DNA of 64,000 nt from Schlegelella_A sp963778525 (GTDB lineage Bacteria; Pseudomonadota; Gammaproteobacteria; Burkholderiales; Burkholderiaceae_C). Of the stretch, positions 1-10,989 are shown in pieces. Each line of letters starts with the position of its first letter. Within the stretch, counting starts at the first letter, position 1. A model generated the notes under the pieces. That model was not told where the DNA came from. It did not search any database and saw only the letters and a program-made list of their open reading frames with translations. The DNA is taken from NCBI GenBank assembly GCA_963778525.1, contig CAVZUJ010000009.1, forward strand, positions 62,001 to 126,000. Reading direction: 5' to 3'. Both the position numbers and the translations under genes were made by a program.

Positions 1-2335
1 GGCTGGGGTCGCCGTCGAGCTTGGCCATCGCGCTGCGCGTGGCCCGCACGGTAAGCGCTTCTTCCTGCGCCGGCACGAGCAGGCCCGCCTGCAGGAACGC
101 GGCCAGGCGATGCTGCTGGAACAGGACACCCCGCCCTTGCGGCGAGACGAACAGCGTGAGCTGACGACGCATGCCCTGCCAGGCGAGCTGCACCGCCTCG
201 TTGCGATTGCGGTAGTCGAGCATGTACCAGCTGCCGACCTGCAGCTCGCGCCCCCACGAGAGCATCGCCGGCGTCGGCATCGAGCCGCCTTCGGCAACGA
301 CTTCGAGCTCCGAGCTTTCGTGGCCGGAAAGGTCCATCACCAGCGACTCGTCGATATCCACCTGCTCGGCTTCCGGCAACAGCTCCTCGAGCGTCTCCAG
401 ACGCGCCATCAGCTCTTCGAGGCGCTCGTGCGAAATCGCTGCCGCCTTGGCGGTAAAGGCCGCGGCCAGCGAGTTGTTCAGTCGCTGGATGTGCTCGTCC
501 TGTTTCGGCACGGCAATACCGGCATCGTCCATGCCGTCGCGCAGGGTCTTGAGCAGCGGCGGCAGGCGCCGGATCACTTCGGCGCGCTCGGCCCGGGAGA
601 CCTTCGCGCTCGCCGACCAGATCAGGTCGGCGGCGGCACGTTTCATCTCCTTGGTCGCGTCGGCATCGCCCGACTTGATCGCGGTGGTGGCGAGCACGTC
701 GGCCCAGACATGAAAGAGAAAATCGCGGACGCCTTCCTGCACCGGCACGTCGTTGAGCATCTTGCGCAGCTCGATCGTGTACTGGATGGCCATGGTCTCG
801 CGCTGCTCGACCTGCGCCGCCAGCGAGACGCCCTTCTTCGAGGCCTCGTTCTCGTTCCTGAAGTAGTGCTCGAGAAATTTCTCGAACTCGGTGAGCACGG
901 TCTGGAAGACGCGGCGGCCGGTGTCGGGATACGCCTCGACGACCTGGACCACGCGCTTGATCTCCTTTTCGAGCAGGTCGCCCACGACACGGCTGCTCGA
1001 GTCGAAGCCCATCACGCACGAGCCCATGCGGTCGATCAGGCGTCGCGCGGGATGCTCGACCGTCGCGAAGAAATCCGGCTCGGAGACGGCGACCCGCAGC
1101 ACCGGCATCTGCAGGCGTGCGAACCAGACGCGGACGGTGGCGGGGATCGCGTCTTCCATCAGGATGCTCTGAAACAGCAGGGCGACGATCTCGATCGTGG
1201 CGCGCTCGACCGGTGTCGTCGCCGCCGCCTTGAGCGCCTGCTTGCGCTGGTGCAGCTCTTCGAGCAAGGCCGGGGTGCCGACCGCCTGCGCGCCGGCGCT
1301 GGCCGCGGCCGCAGAAGCCGTCGCCATGCGCCGGGCCACACCTTCCTGCGCCTCGGCGATGGCCGCATTCAGGCGCGGCGAAGCCACCGGCATCGCCTGC
1401 GAGGTATTCGCGAAATCGGGCAGCTGCCGGCCGACGAGCCGGTTCAACCGACCGAGCACCGCTTCGGCCTGGTCGGGGCTGCGCGCCAACCCGGCCGCGC
1501 GCGTCATCATGCGTGTCTCTTCGCCGACTTCATGCGGCTCCTTGGCCGCCTTCATCACCGAGTACTGGAAGTCGGAGGCGCCGCTCGCGGCCGTGCCGGT
1601 CGGTGTGCCGAAGCCGCCGCTCGAGCCCGATCGCGTCGGCCCGCTGATCGGGCCGCCGCCATGGTTCGAGCGCCGGATGAAGGGCCGCAGATCGACTTCC
1701 GGCAGGACGTGGCGCTGCAGCAGGAAACGGTTCGTCTCGTGATACGCCTCTTCGGCGAAATGCGAGAACTCGTCGTGCAGCACCGTGTGCAGGAGGCGCC
1801 AGGCATCGAAGCCGAGCGGCGCGGCGAGCCACGAGTTGGTGACCACGCGCGCCAGCACATGCGGGCGCAGGATGTCGTTGGTGTCGAGTTCTTCGCGGCT
1901 CTCGAGCACGTTCATGCGCGAGCGCAGGTCGGTGAATTCCCACGAGGCGCGGTCCATCATCGCCAGGGCCAGGCGCGAGCTGAGGATCTCGTGCTCGATC
2001 GTGTCGTCGTCGACGAGGCTGAGCTTGGCGCCCGGACGATGGCTCGGCGACTGCACCGGCAGGTCGCCGAGACGCGTCTGCGTCACCGTGCCGGTGGCGA
2101 GCGTGGCACGCAGCAGCGTGGTCATGCCCTGCAGCCACAACGGAAACGAGCCTTGCAGCGTCGGGATGATCTCGCGCCGTTTCATCGCCACGGCGGGCTC
2201 GGCCACTGCGCCGGCAAGTGTTCGCGCCCCCTGATCGACGGCCTGCACGATCGCCGGCATGCCCCCGAGCAGCCGCTCTACATATGACCGCCTCGCCTGC
2301 TGCGCCAGTGCCGTCGGGTTGGCGGGGGTGGGCAT
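1..2335 (-). CDS. DUF1631 family protein, 3' end beyond the window
   Basis: About 778 codons are open from the ATG at 2335 to the left edge with no stop, so the C-terminus is missing. The protein begins MPTPANPTALAQQARR. An early segment (TLQGSFPLWLQG) and a central acidic/helical region with FQYSVMKAAKEP resemble the DUF1631 family of beta- and gammaproteobacteria, annotated as of unknown function; the match is from memory. It has no signal peptide or clear membrane helix in the part seen, so it is probably cytosolic. It follows secF on the same strand with a 42-base gap. No good ribosome-binding site precedes the ATG. A long plus-strand open frame covers the same DNA but has no family-like sequence and is taken as antisense shadow. 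Confidence 0.82.
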   Translation of the reverse strand, partial: MPTPANPTALAQQARRSYVERLLGGMPAIVQAVDQGARTLAGAVAEPAVAMKRREIIPTLQGSFPLWLQGMTTLLRATLATGTVTQTRLGDLPVQSPSHRPGAKLSLVDDDTIEHEILSSRLALAMMDRASWEFTDLRSRMNVLESREELDTNDILRPHVLARVVTNSWLAAPLGFDAWRLLHTVLHDEFSHFAEEAYHETNRFLLQRHVLPEVDLRPFIRRSNHGGGPISGPTRSGSSGGFGTPTGTAASGASDFQYSVMKAAKEPHEVGEETRMMTRAAGLARSPDQAEAVLGRLNRLVGRQLPDFANTSQAMPVASPRLNAAIAEAQEGVARRMATASAAAASAGAQAVGTPALLEELHQRKQALKAAATTPVERATIEIVALLFQSILMEDAIPATVRVWFARLQMPVLRVAVSEPDFFATVEHPARRLIDRMGSCVMGFDSSSRVVGDLLEKEIKRVVQVVEAYPDTGRRVFQTVLTEFEKFLEHYFRNENEASKKGVSLAAQVEQRETMAIQYTIELRKMLNDVPVQEGVRDFLFHVWADVLATTAIKSGDADATKEMKRAAADLIWSASAKVSRAERAEVIRRLPPLLKTLRDGMDDAGIAVPKQDEHIQRLNNSLAAAFTAKAAAISHERLEELMARLETLEELLPEAEQVDIDESLVMDLSGHESSELEVVAEGGSMPTPAMLSWGRELQVGSWYMLDYRNRNEAVQLAWQGMRRQLTLFVSPQGRGVLFQQHRLAAFLQAGLLVPAQEEALTVRATRSAMAKLDGDPS

Positions 2336-2377
2336 GGGGTGAGTGTGATCTGTCCTGGGCTGGAACCTGTTTCGACT

Positions 2378-3409
2378 CTACACCACCGCTCCGGCGTTCG
2401 GGTCCTCCGGATCGTGCTCCTTGGCGCTTGCACGGATGAGGTCGTCACGCTTGACGCCAAGCCACATCGCGATCGCCGCCGCGACGAAGACCGACGAGTA
2501 AATGCCGAACAGGATGCCGATGGTCAGCGCGATCGCGAAGTAGTGCAGCGTCTGGCCGCCGAAGATCAGCATCGACAGCACCATCATCTGCGTCGAGCCG
2601 TGCGTGATGATGGTACGGCTGATCGTGCTGGTGATGGCGTGGTCGATCGTCTCTTCGGTCGTCATCTTTCGATAGCGGCGGAACGACTCGCGGATCCGGT
2701 CGAAGATGACCACCGACTCGTTCACCGAGTAGCCGAGCACCGCCAGCACCGCCGCCAGCACCGAGAGCGAGAACTCCCACTGGAAGAAGGCGAAGAAGCC
2801 CAGGATGATGACGACGTCGTGCAGGTTGGCGACGATGGCGGCGATCGAGAACTTCCACTCGAAGCGAAACGCCAGGTAGATCATGATGCCGACGACGACG
2901 AAGGCAAGCGCCTTCGCACCGTCCTGGGCCAGCTCCTTGCCGACCTGCGGCCCGACGACCTCGCTGCTCGACAGGCGCACCGGCTCGGCGGTACCGGCAC
3001 TGCAGATCTGGCGAGAGGCCGACTGCGCCTGATCGGCGCCGGCCTCCTGCTGCTTGACCGTGCCGTTCTCGGCCTTGCAGAGCGCACCGAAGACGCGGTT
3101 GGTGAGCTCGCCCTGCTTGACGTCCGCGCGCACCGGCACGCGGATCATCACGTCGCGCGAGCTGCCGAAGTTCTGCACCAGCACGTCGCCGAGACCGAGG
3201 CCTTCGACGGCCGTGCGGATCTTCGGGATGTCGGCCGAGTCGGCGTAGGCGGCCTCGATGACATTGCCGCCGGTGAACTCGATCGAATAGTGCAGGCCGC
3301 GCGTCGCCAGGAAGAAGACGGCGGCGAGAAACGTCACCAGCGAGATGATGTTGAAGACCAGCGCATGCCGCATGAACGGGATGTCGCGCCGGATACGGAA
3401 GAACTCCAT
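2378..3409 (-). CDS. secF: Protein translocase subunit SecF
   Basis: Encodes 343 residues, slightly longer than the usual 310-325. SecF pairs with SecD in the inner membrane and uses the proton gradient to help SecYEG complete export of proteins across the membrane. Visible family marks are the first membrane helix near residues 15-35, the IEFTGGNVIEAAY segment opening the periplasmic domain, five C-terminal membrane helices, and the SVNESVVIFDRIRESFRRY motif around the fourth helix. A polar insert with KQQEAGADQAQSASRQICSA lies in the periplasmic domain and accounts for the extra length. The gene follows secD in the yajC-secD-secF order, 43 bases downstream of the secD stop. Confidence 0.96.
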   Translation of the reverse strand: MEFFRIRRDIPFMRHALVFNIISLVTFLAAVFFLATRGLHYSIEFTGGNVIEAAYADSADIPKIRTAVEGLGLGDVLVQNFGSSRDVMIRVPVRADVKQGELTNRVFGALCKAENGTVKQQEAGADQAQSASRQICSAGTAEPVRLSSSEVVGPQVGKELAQDGAKALAFVVVGIMIYLAFRFEWKFSIAAIVANLHDVVIILGFFAFFQWEFSLSVLAAVLAVLGYSVNESVVIFDRIRESFRRYRKMTTEETIDHAITSTISRTIITHGSTQMMVLSMLIFGGQTLHYFAIALTIGILFGIYSSVFVAAAIAMWLGVKRDDLIRASAKEHDPEDPNAGAVV

Positions 3410-3452
3410 CGCTTTGCTTCTCTCGTGCTCGTGGGCCGGGCGCGCGCCCGGA

Positions 3453-5326
3453 TCAGGTCTTCGCGGGAACGTTCGCGCCGGGCTTCCAGACCTGGCCGAT
3501 CGACACGCTCTTCAGCCGCTTCTGCCGGCCGTACCAGAGATTGACGAGGCCGCGCGAGAACATCACGGCCGAGAACATCGAGGTGATGATGCCCAGGCAG
3601 TGCACGATCGCGAAGCCGCGCACCGGGCCAGAGCCGAACGCGAGCAGGGCGAGGCCGGCGATCAGCGTCGTCACATTCGAATCGAGAATCGTCGCGAAGG
3701 CACGCTCGTAGCCGGTGTTGATCGCGGCCTGCGGCGAAGCTCCGCCGCGCAGCTCTTCGCGCACGCGCTCGTTGATCAGCACGTTGGCGTCGATCGCCAT
3801 GCCGAGCGCCAGGGCCACGGCGGCGATGCCGGGCAGCGTCAGCGTCGCCTGCAGCATCGACAGCACGGCGACCAGCAACAGCAGGTTGAAGGCCAGCGCC
3901 AGCGTCGAGATCACGCCGAACAGCAGGTAGTAGGCGCACATGAACACGGCGATCGCGGCGAAGCCGTACATCACGCTGTGAAAGCCCTTGGCGATGTTCT
4001 CGGCGCCCAGGCTCGGGCCGATGGTGCGCTCCTCGATGATCTCCATCGGCGCCGCCAGCGAGCCGGCACGCAGCAGCAGCGCGGTGTCGTTGGCCTCGCT
4101 CGTGGTCATGCTGCCGGAGATCTGGAAGCGGTTGCCGAGCTCGCCGCGGATCACGGGCGCGGTCACGACCTCGCCCTTGCCCTTCTCGAAGAGCAGGATC
4201 GCCATGCGCTTGCCGATGTTGTCGCGCGACATGTCGCGCATGATTCGCGCGCCCTTCGCGTCGACTGTCAGATGCGACCGCCGGCTGATGGTTCTCGTCG
4301 AAGCCGGGTTGGGCATCGGTCAGGCTCTCGCCGGTGAGGACGACCTGGCGCTTGACGACGATCGGCACGCCGCGCCGCTCGACGTAGCGCTCGTCGCCGA
4401 AGGGCACCGGCCCGGTGCCGGTCTCGGCCGAGCGCGCCTCGGCGCTGTCGTCGACCATGCGCATCTCGAGCGTGGCCGTGCGGCCGATGATGTCCTTGGC
4501 CTTGGCCGTGTCCTGCACGCCCGGCAACTCGACGACGACGCGGTCGGCACCCTGCTGCTGGATCACCGGCTCGGCGACGCCGAGCTCGTTGACCCGGTTG
4601 TGCAGCGTCGTGATGTTCTGGGTGATCGCGGCGGACTGCACGAGCTTGGCGGCAGCCGGTTTCAGCGTGCCGGTGAGCTTGAAGTCGGTGCCGTCGGCGG
4701 ACTCCAGCCAATCGAGGTCGGGAAGCTGATCGAGCAGCAACGTGCGCGCCGCGGTGCGGGCCACCGCATCGCGAAAGCGGATCGACACGTCGTCGCCGTC
4801 GCGGTTGATGCCGGCGTGGCGGATGTCCTTGTCGCGCAGCAGGGTGCGGATGTCGCCGGTGAGCGCGTCGGCCTTTTTCGTCAGCGCCGCCTTCATGTCG
4901 ACCTGCATCAGGAAGTGCACGCCGCCGCGCAGATCCAGACCCAGATACATCGGCAAGGCGTGGATCGCCGTCAGCCACTTCGGCGAGCGCGACAGCAGGT
5001 TGAGGGCGACGATGTAGCTCGGATCGTTCGGATCCGGGTTCAGCGCCGCGCCGAGGGCGTCCTTGGCCTTGCGCTGCGCATCGAGGTCGCCAAAGCGGGC
5101 CTTGACCGAATTGCCGTCGTACTGGACGAAGTCCGGCTTGAGCGCGGCCTTGGCCAGGATCTGCTCGACGCTGCGTGGCGAGCGAGGCGTCGACCTTCAG
5201 CGTCGCCTTGCCGCTCGAGACCTGCACCGCCGGCGCTTCGCCGAAGAAATTGGGTAGCGTGTAGAGGATGCCGACGATGAGAGCGACCACCAGGATCGCG
5301 TATTTCCAGACCGGATATCGGTTCAC
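3453..5326 (-). CDS. secD: Protein translocase subunit SecD (two frame disruptions)
   Basis: SecD is the larger partner of SecF: six membrane helices with a large periplasmic domain that pulls exported proteins out of SecYEG. The N-terminus MNRYPVWKYAILVVALIVG gives helix 1; YLGLDLRGGVHFLMQVDM, VVVELPGVQDTAKAKDIIG, ERTIGPSLGAENI and DANVLINERVREE are characteristic segments. The reading frame breaks twice, each explained by one extra base: near 5172 (after DASLAT; VEQILAKA is expected next) and near 4275 (after FDENHQPAV; HLTVDAKGARIM follows in another frame). Repaired, it gives about 624 residues, normal for the family. The breaks are probably sequence errors, because all motifs remain. Confidence 0.93.
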
Positions 5327-5344
5327 AAGCGAGGCTCCGCTCTC

Positions 5345-5674
5345 TTACTTGACGGTGCCCTTGGGCATCACCTGGACCACCGCCGAACGCTGGACCTGGA
5401 TCTCGACGCCGCTCGCGATCTCGACGCTGAGAAACGATTCGCCGATCTTGGAGATCTTGCCGAGCATCCCGCCCGAAGTGACGACCTCATCGCCCTTGGC
5501 CAGCGCGTCGATCATCGACTTCGCTTCCTTCTGCCGCTTCATCTGCGGCCGGATCATGACGAAGTAGAGAACGACGAACATGAGCACCAGGGGCAGCATG
5601 CTGCCGAGGCTGCCGAACATGGAGTCGGCGCCGGCGGCCGGCGCGGCTTGGGCGTGGGCTTCGGTAATGAACAC
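5345..5674 (-). CDS. yajC: Preprotein translocase subunit YajC
   Basis: A small single-pass inner-membrane protein of 109 residues that associates with SecDF. I chose the GTG at 5674, giving FITEAHAQAAPA at the start, because an AGAGGA ribosome-binding sequence lies about six bases upstream. A longer frame from 5710 has no such site. The membrane helix is roughly residues 22-40 (SMLPLVLMFVVLYFVMIRP), followed by the typical cytosolic QMKRQKEAKSMIDALAKGDEVVTSGGM segment. It lies 18 bases before secD in the conserved yajC-secD-secF operon. The tgt and queA genes that often precede yajC are not here. Confidence 0.93.
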   Translation of the reverse strand: MFITEAHAQAAPAAGADSMFGSLGSMLPLVLMFVVLYFVMIRPQMKRQKEAKSMIDALAKGDEVVTSGGMLGKISKIGESFLSVEIASGVEIQVQRSAVVQVMPKGTVK

Positions 5675-5719
5675 GGAGGATCCTCTCAGCGCACTGCACG
5701 GCGCCAGCAAAACCTGCGG

Positions 5720-5725
5720 ATTGTA
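5720..5725 (-). promoter_or_regulatory. Candidate -10 box for yajC-secDF
   Basis: TACAAT on the minus strand, five of six matches to the sigma-70 -10 consensus, about 45 bases before the yajC GTG and just downstream of the phosphoesterase stop. No convincing -35 box is seen at 16-18 bases, so this is a weak call based on position and the -10 only. Confidence 0.35.
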
Positions 5726-5741
5726 GAGGGGGCCGGTGGGT

Positions 5742-6945
5742 TCAGGCCGAGCCGGGCGTCGGCACCGGCTGGCGGGCTGCTAGAACGCGGGCCGGCGTCG
5801 GCCGTGGCGAGTGGACGAGGCGCAGCAAGGTGATCTCCGAAGGCGCACCGAAGCGCTTCGGCGGACCCCAGTAGCCGGTGCCGCGACTGGTGTAGACCCA
5901 CATCCGGCGCCAGCGCTTCAGGCCGGCCGTGAAGGGTTGCTGGAGACGAACCAGAAAGTTCCAGGGCAGGAACTGACCGCCATGGGTATGGCCCGAGAGC
6001 TGGACGTCGAATCCGGCGGCCTCGGCCGCTCCCGCGCTGCGCGGCTGGTGCGCGAGCAACAGGCGCAAGGCAGCCGGCGGGCTGCCCGCAAGCGCGGCCT
6101 TCGGATCGCTCGCCTGGGCGAGGTCGAAGTGGCCGGCGCTGTAGTCGGTGACGCCGGCGACGACGAGCGCTGCGTCGCCACGCTGCACGACGACATGCTC
6201 ATTCATCAGCACCTTCAGGCCGAGCCGGCGCAGTTCCTTCACCCAGGCGGCGGCGCCGGAGTAGTACTCGTGGTTGCCGGTGACGAAGAAGCTGCCTTCG
6301 CGCGAGCGCAGATCGGCGAGCGGTGCCACGTGCGCCGCGAGATCGGCCACCGAGCCGTCGACCAGATCGCCGGTGATCGCGACCATGTCGGCATCGAGCC
6401 GGTTGACGGCGGCGACGATGGCCGTCGAGATAGGGCCGCCGGATCGTCGGCCCGACGTGGATGTCGCTGATCTGCGCGACCGAGAAGCCGTGCAGCGGCG
6501 GCGGCAGATCGACGATGGGGACGTCGACACGAACGATGGCCGCGGTGCGCCGCGCGTTGACGAAGCCCCAGAGCGTGATCGCCGCGGCGAGCAGAGGCAC
6601 GGCTCGCGCCGTGATCGAGGCGAACGCGGCTTGCGACACGCTGTCCGGCGCCAGCGCATCGACGATGGCGACCGCACCGAGTCCGAGATCGCGAAAGAGA
6701 GTGAGCACGAACAGCGACGAGAACAGGCCCATGCCGACCAGGGCGCTCCATGCCAGCACCCGATCCGTGGTCGTGGGCGACTGCGCTTGCCGCGCCCGGA
6801 AGGCGAACGGCAGCGTCAGGACCGATGCGACGAGAACGGCGGCGAAGGCCACGCTCATCCAGGGCGCGCCGAGCGCCGGCGCGATGCGCCAGCCGACGTA
6901 GGCATAGAGGAGAAAGGAAAGCGCACGCATGGGCATCGGCCGCAT
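5742..6945 (-). CDS. Membrane-anchored metallophosphoesterase (one frame disruption)
   Basis: A calcineurin-like phosphoesterase of about 400 residues after repair, with roughly four N-terminal membrane helices (first 125 residues) and a catalytic domain that probably faces the periplasm. Metal-binding motifs appear in the expected order: ISDIHVGP, GDLVDG, GNHEYYSG, and SGHTHGGQFLPWN near the C-terminus. The substrate is unknown; relatives in this family (YaeI/YkuE type) are described as acting on lipid or phosphodiester substrates. The frame breaks near 6422, where one extra base separates VGPTIRRPYL from AIVAAVNRLDADMVAITGD. The start could be the ATG at 6945 or in-frame ATGs at 6936 or 6930; no ribosome-binding site decides it. 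It is divergent from the oxidoreductase genes on its right. Confidence 0.88.
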
Positions 6946-7048
6946 GTGGGAGCGACGGACGCGGCTTCAATGGCCGGCCCGACCGGATAAGCTCGCGTCA
7001 CGCCGGCCAGCGGCCTTTGCGGCCGCGCCGCGCCAGGAGACGTTCGAA

Positions 7049-9206
7049 GTGGAAGTTTCTTTCAGCAAGGAAGTCGAGCTGCTGCGGCTCGGTGCCGGCC
7101 AGGTCTTCCATGGCGAAGGCATCCTCGCCATCACCAAGGGACTGCTGCAATCGGGCGTGTCGTACGTCGGCGGCTACCAGGGCGCGCCGGTGTCGCACCT
7201 GCTCGACGTCATGGTCCAGGGCGAGACCTACATGAAGGAGCTCGGCGTGCACGTCGAGGCCTGCGCCAACGAGGCTTCCGCCGCGGCGATGCTCGGCGCC
7301 TCGATCCACTACCCGCTGCGCGGCGCCGTGACCTGGAAGTCGATCGTCGGCACCAACGTCGCCGCCGATGCGCTGTCGAATCTCTCCTCGCCGGGCGTCA
7401 CCGGCGGCGCACTGATCGTGGTCGGCGAAGACTACGGCGAAGGCGCGAGCGTGATCCAGGAGCGCACGCACGCCTATGCGATGAAGTCGTCGATGCTGAT
7501 GTTCGACCCGCGACCCGAGCTCGGCAACATGGTGCGCATGGTCGAGGAGGCCTTTCGCCTGTCGGAGGCATCGAACATGCCGGCGATGCTCGAGCTGCGC
7601 ATCCGCGCCTGCCACGTGCGCGGCAGCTTCGTCTGCAAGGACAACGTCGCGCCGCGCGTCTCGACCCTGCAGACGCTGGCCGAGCCGGCGCGCTTCGACT
7701 ACGCCCGCCTCGCCCACCCGCCCGTCACCTTCGGGCACGAGAAGAAGAAGAGCGGCGAGCGCATTCCGGCGGCGCAGCGCTACATCGCCGAGCACGCCTT
7801 GAACGAGCACATCGAAGGCACGGCGCACCCCGACGTCGGCATGATCGTGCAGGGCGGCCTCTACAACACGCTGGTGCGGGCACTGCAGCAGCTCGACCTC
7901 GCCGACGCCTTCGGCGAAAGCGCGCTGCCGATCCTGGTGCTCAACGTCACCTTCCCGCTCGTGCCCGAGGAGATCGCCGGCTTTTGCCGCGGCAAGCGCG
8001 CGGTGCTGGTGGTCGAGGAGGGCCAGCCCGAGTACATCGAGCGGGACATCCTGGCCAGCCTGCATCGTGCCGGCGTCGCCACGTCGCTGCACGGCAAGGA
8101 CCTGCTGCAGACGGCCGGCGAGTACACCGTCGAGGTGGCGACTGCGGGACTCATCGCCTTTGCGCAGCAGCACCTGCCGCAGGTCGATCTCGGCGCGGCG
8201 CGCGACTGGCTCGCCGGCAACGCGCAGCGGCGCACCGAGGTCGCCGCCGGCCTCGACCGCGCCCTGCCGGCGAGGCCGCCCGGCTTTTGCATCGGCTGCC
8301 CGGAGCGGCCGGTGTTCGCCGCGCTCAAGCTGGCGCAGCAGGAGATGGGCCCGGTCCACGTCGCTGCCGACATCGGCTGCCACGCCCTCGCCACCTTCGA
8401 GCCCTTCTCGCTCGGGCCATTCGATCCTCGGCTACGGCATGAGCCTGGCCAGCAGCGCCGGCGTGTCGCCGATGATGAAGCGGCGCGTGCTGTCGATCAT
8501 GGGCGACGGCGGCTTCTGGCACAACGGCCTGCTCACCGGCGTGCAGTGCGCGCTCTTCAACGGCGACGATGCGGTGCTGCTGATCATGAAGAACGGCTAC
8601 ACCTCGGCCACCGGCACGCAGGACATCATCTCGACGCCCGATGAGGAAGAGAAGGCACGCGCGCCCGACAAGCAGCAAAGCCTGGTCGACCGCAACACCA
8701 CGATCGAGTCGACGCTGAAGGGCCTGGGCGTGCAGTGGCTGCGCACCGTGCACACCTATCGCGTCGCCGAGATGAGGAAGACACTCGAGGAAGCCTTCAC
8801 GAGCGAGTTCGCCGGCCTGAAGGTCATCATCGCCGAGGGCGAATGCCAGCTCGAGCGGCAGCGCCGCATCCGGCCCTGGATCGCCGGCCTGCTCAAGCGC
8901 GGCAAGCGCGTGGTGCGCGTGAAGTACGGCGTCGACGAGGACGTCTGCACCGGCGACCATGCCTGCATCCGACTCTCCGGCTGCCCGACCCTGACCTTGA
9001 AGGACAACCCCGACCCGCTCAAGGTCGACCCGGTGGCGACCGTGATCGACGGCTGCGTCGGCTGCGGCCTGTGCGGCGAGAACGCGCACGCGGCCACGCT
9101 CTGCCCGTCGTTCTATCGCGGCGAGGTGGTGCAGAACCCGCGCTGGAGCGAGCGCGCCGTCGAATCGCTGCGGGCCGTCTTTCGGCGCGCGCTGCAGCCG
9201 GCATGA
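7049..9206 (+). CDS. Indolepyruvate ferredoxin oxidoreductase-like TPP subunit (one frame disruption)
   Basis: Resembles the IorA subunit, which oxidatively decarboxylates aryl 2-oxo acids such as indolepyruvate to aryl acyl-CoA with thiamine diphosphate and passes electrons to ferredoxin. Visible parts are an N-terminal pyrimidine-type domain (YVGGYQGAPVSHLLD, ACANEASAAAMLGAS), a C-terminal TPP site (GDGGFWHNGLLTG with KNGYTSATGTQD) and a cysteine-rich tail with CTGDHACIRLSGC and CVGCGLCGENAHAATLC for iron-sulphur binding. I chose GTG 7049 because AGGAGA lies eight bases upstream. One extra C near 8417 breaks the frame between EPFSLG and HSILGYGMSLASS. The repaired length is about 718 residues. 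It overlaps the next gene by four bases (ATGA), so the two are coupled. Confidence 0.86.
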
Positions 9207-10836
9207 AGGCGCAGGTCAAGCCGATCACGATTCTCGTCGCGGCGCTCGGCGGCGAAGGTGGCGGCGTGCTGGCCGAGTGGCTGGTGGAAACGTCGGCTCG
9301 CGCCGGACACGGCGTGCAGAGCACGTCGATCCCCGGCGTGGCGCAGCGCACCGGCGCGACGACGTACTACGTCGAGGTCTTTCCGGTGCCGGAACGCGAG
9401 CTCGCCGGCAGGCGGCCGGTGTTCAGCCTCAACCCGGTGCCGGGTGCGCTCGACCTGCTGGTGTCGTCCGAGCTTCTCGAAACGGTCCGCCAGGTCGGCA
9501 ACGGCATGACGACGCCGGCCCGCACGCACATCCTCACCTCGACCAGCCGCAGCTTGACGGTCGCCGAGAAGATGCAGCTCGGCGACGGCCGCCTCGCCGA
9601 CAGCGCATTGCTGGGCATCGTGCAGGCACAGAGCCGCGAAGCCGAAGCCTTCGACATGGCCGCCGTGGCGCGCGAAACGGGCACCGTGATCAGCGCCGTG
9701 CTCTTCGGCGCCATCGCCGCCAGCGGCTGCCTGCCGTTCGCGCGCGAGGCCTACGAAGCCACCATCCGCGGCTCGGAGCGCGGCGCCGAGGCGAGCTTGC
9801 GCGGCTTCGCCAGGGCCTTCGACATCGTCGCCTCGATGCGCGCCGAGCGGCGCGCCGTGCAGGCCGCGAGCACGGCGGCGGCAGCGACGCTGGCGCCACG
9901 CCGCGACGAGCGCCTGACGGCCGCGCTCGCGCCCTTCCCCGCGGATCTGCACGACATCCTGGCGCTCGGCTGGGCCCGCGTCCTCGACTATCAGGACGCC
10001 CGCTACGCCGGCCTCTACCTCGAGCGCCTCGGCCGCGTGCTCGACGCCGAACGCGCAGGCGGCGGCACGACGGCGACCGGCTCGCATCCGACGACCGCCG
10101 AAGCCGCACGCTATCTCGCCTTGTGGATGGCATTCGACGACATCGTTCGCGTCGCCGACCTGAAGACGCGCGCATCCCGGTTCAGCCGCGTGCGCGGCGA
10201 AGTGAAGGCCACCGAAGGCGACGTCGTGGCCATCGTCGATCACTTCAAGCCCGGCGTCGCCGAGTTCGCGGCGCTGCTGCCGCGCGCCCTGGCCGAGCGC
10301 CTCCAGCGCTGGGACCGCAAGCGCATCGCGCGCGGCCGGGACGCCTTCGCGCTGCCGTTGAAGATCCGCAGCCACACGGCGTTCGGACTCGCCTTGCTGC
10401 GCCTGCTGGCGGCGATGAAGGGCCTGCGCCGGCGCGGCAGCCGCTTCGCCGACGAGCAGGCGATGATCGAGCGCTGGCTGGCGGCCGTCGATTCGGGCGC
10501 GCGCCGGCACCCGGCGCTCGGCTTCGAGCTCGCGGCCTGCGGCCGCCTCATCAAGGGCTACGGCGCCACCAACGAGCGCGGCAAGGCGAACCTGCTGCAC
10601 GTGATCGAGCATCTCGCCGCCTCGCCGCGCTTCGCAGGCGACAGCGAGCGCGCCGCAGCGATACGCGAAGCGCGCCTGGCCGCCCTGGCCGATGAGGCCG
10701 GCAGCGCCCTCGACCAGGCGCTCGTTCGGCACGGCGCGCCGGCGCGCCCGATCAAGGCCCAGCCGATCCGCTGGGTCGGCGCTCGGCCCGGCAAGGCGCG
10801 AGGCCAAGGCCCGACACGCACGACCTCGCCGCCTGA
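9203..10836 (+). CDS. Indolepyruvate oxidoreductase-like beta subunit with DUF6537-type extension
   Basis: The first 190 or so residues are a gamma-type domain of 2-oxoacid:ferredoxin oxidoreductases (ALGGEGGGVLAEWLVETS, GVAQRTGATTYYVEVFP, GTVISAVLFGAIAASG). A long helical C-terminal part follows, of the DUF6537 kind seen in proteobacterial homologues. It starts at the ATG overlapping the stop of the TPP subunit and forms the second subunit of the enzyme. The end is uncertain: the uninterrupted frame runs on to 11161, about 170 bases into dctP, which is implausible. A stop at 10834-10836 in another frame would end the gene cleanly if a frame error lies in the last 100 bases. I give that end as a best guess. 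Confidence 0.72.
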
Positions 10837-10989
10837 GCCGATGTCGCGTGCCGGGCGCCGGGGTCGTCAGGCAGCCGCGGGCAGGGAAGATCAGCATCGC
10901 TTTCGAGGCCCGCCCGAAATACGCTCGGCAGGTCGCCGTCAGCCCGGCCACGGCACGATCCGCCACCATTCATCACGAGACGAGGGAAC

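Noticed and set aside
110..2287. A 725-codon plus-strand open frame over the DUF1631 gene
   Set aside because: The minus-strand frame over the same DNA is open to the window edge and family-like; the plus frame is Arg/His-rich with no recognisable part.
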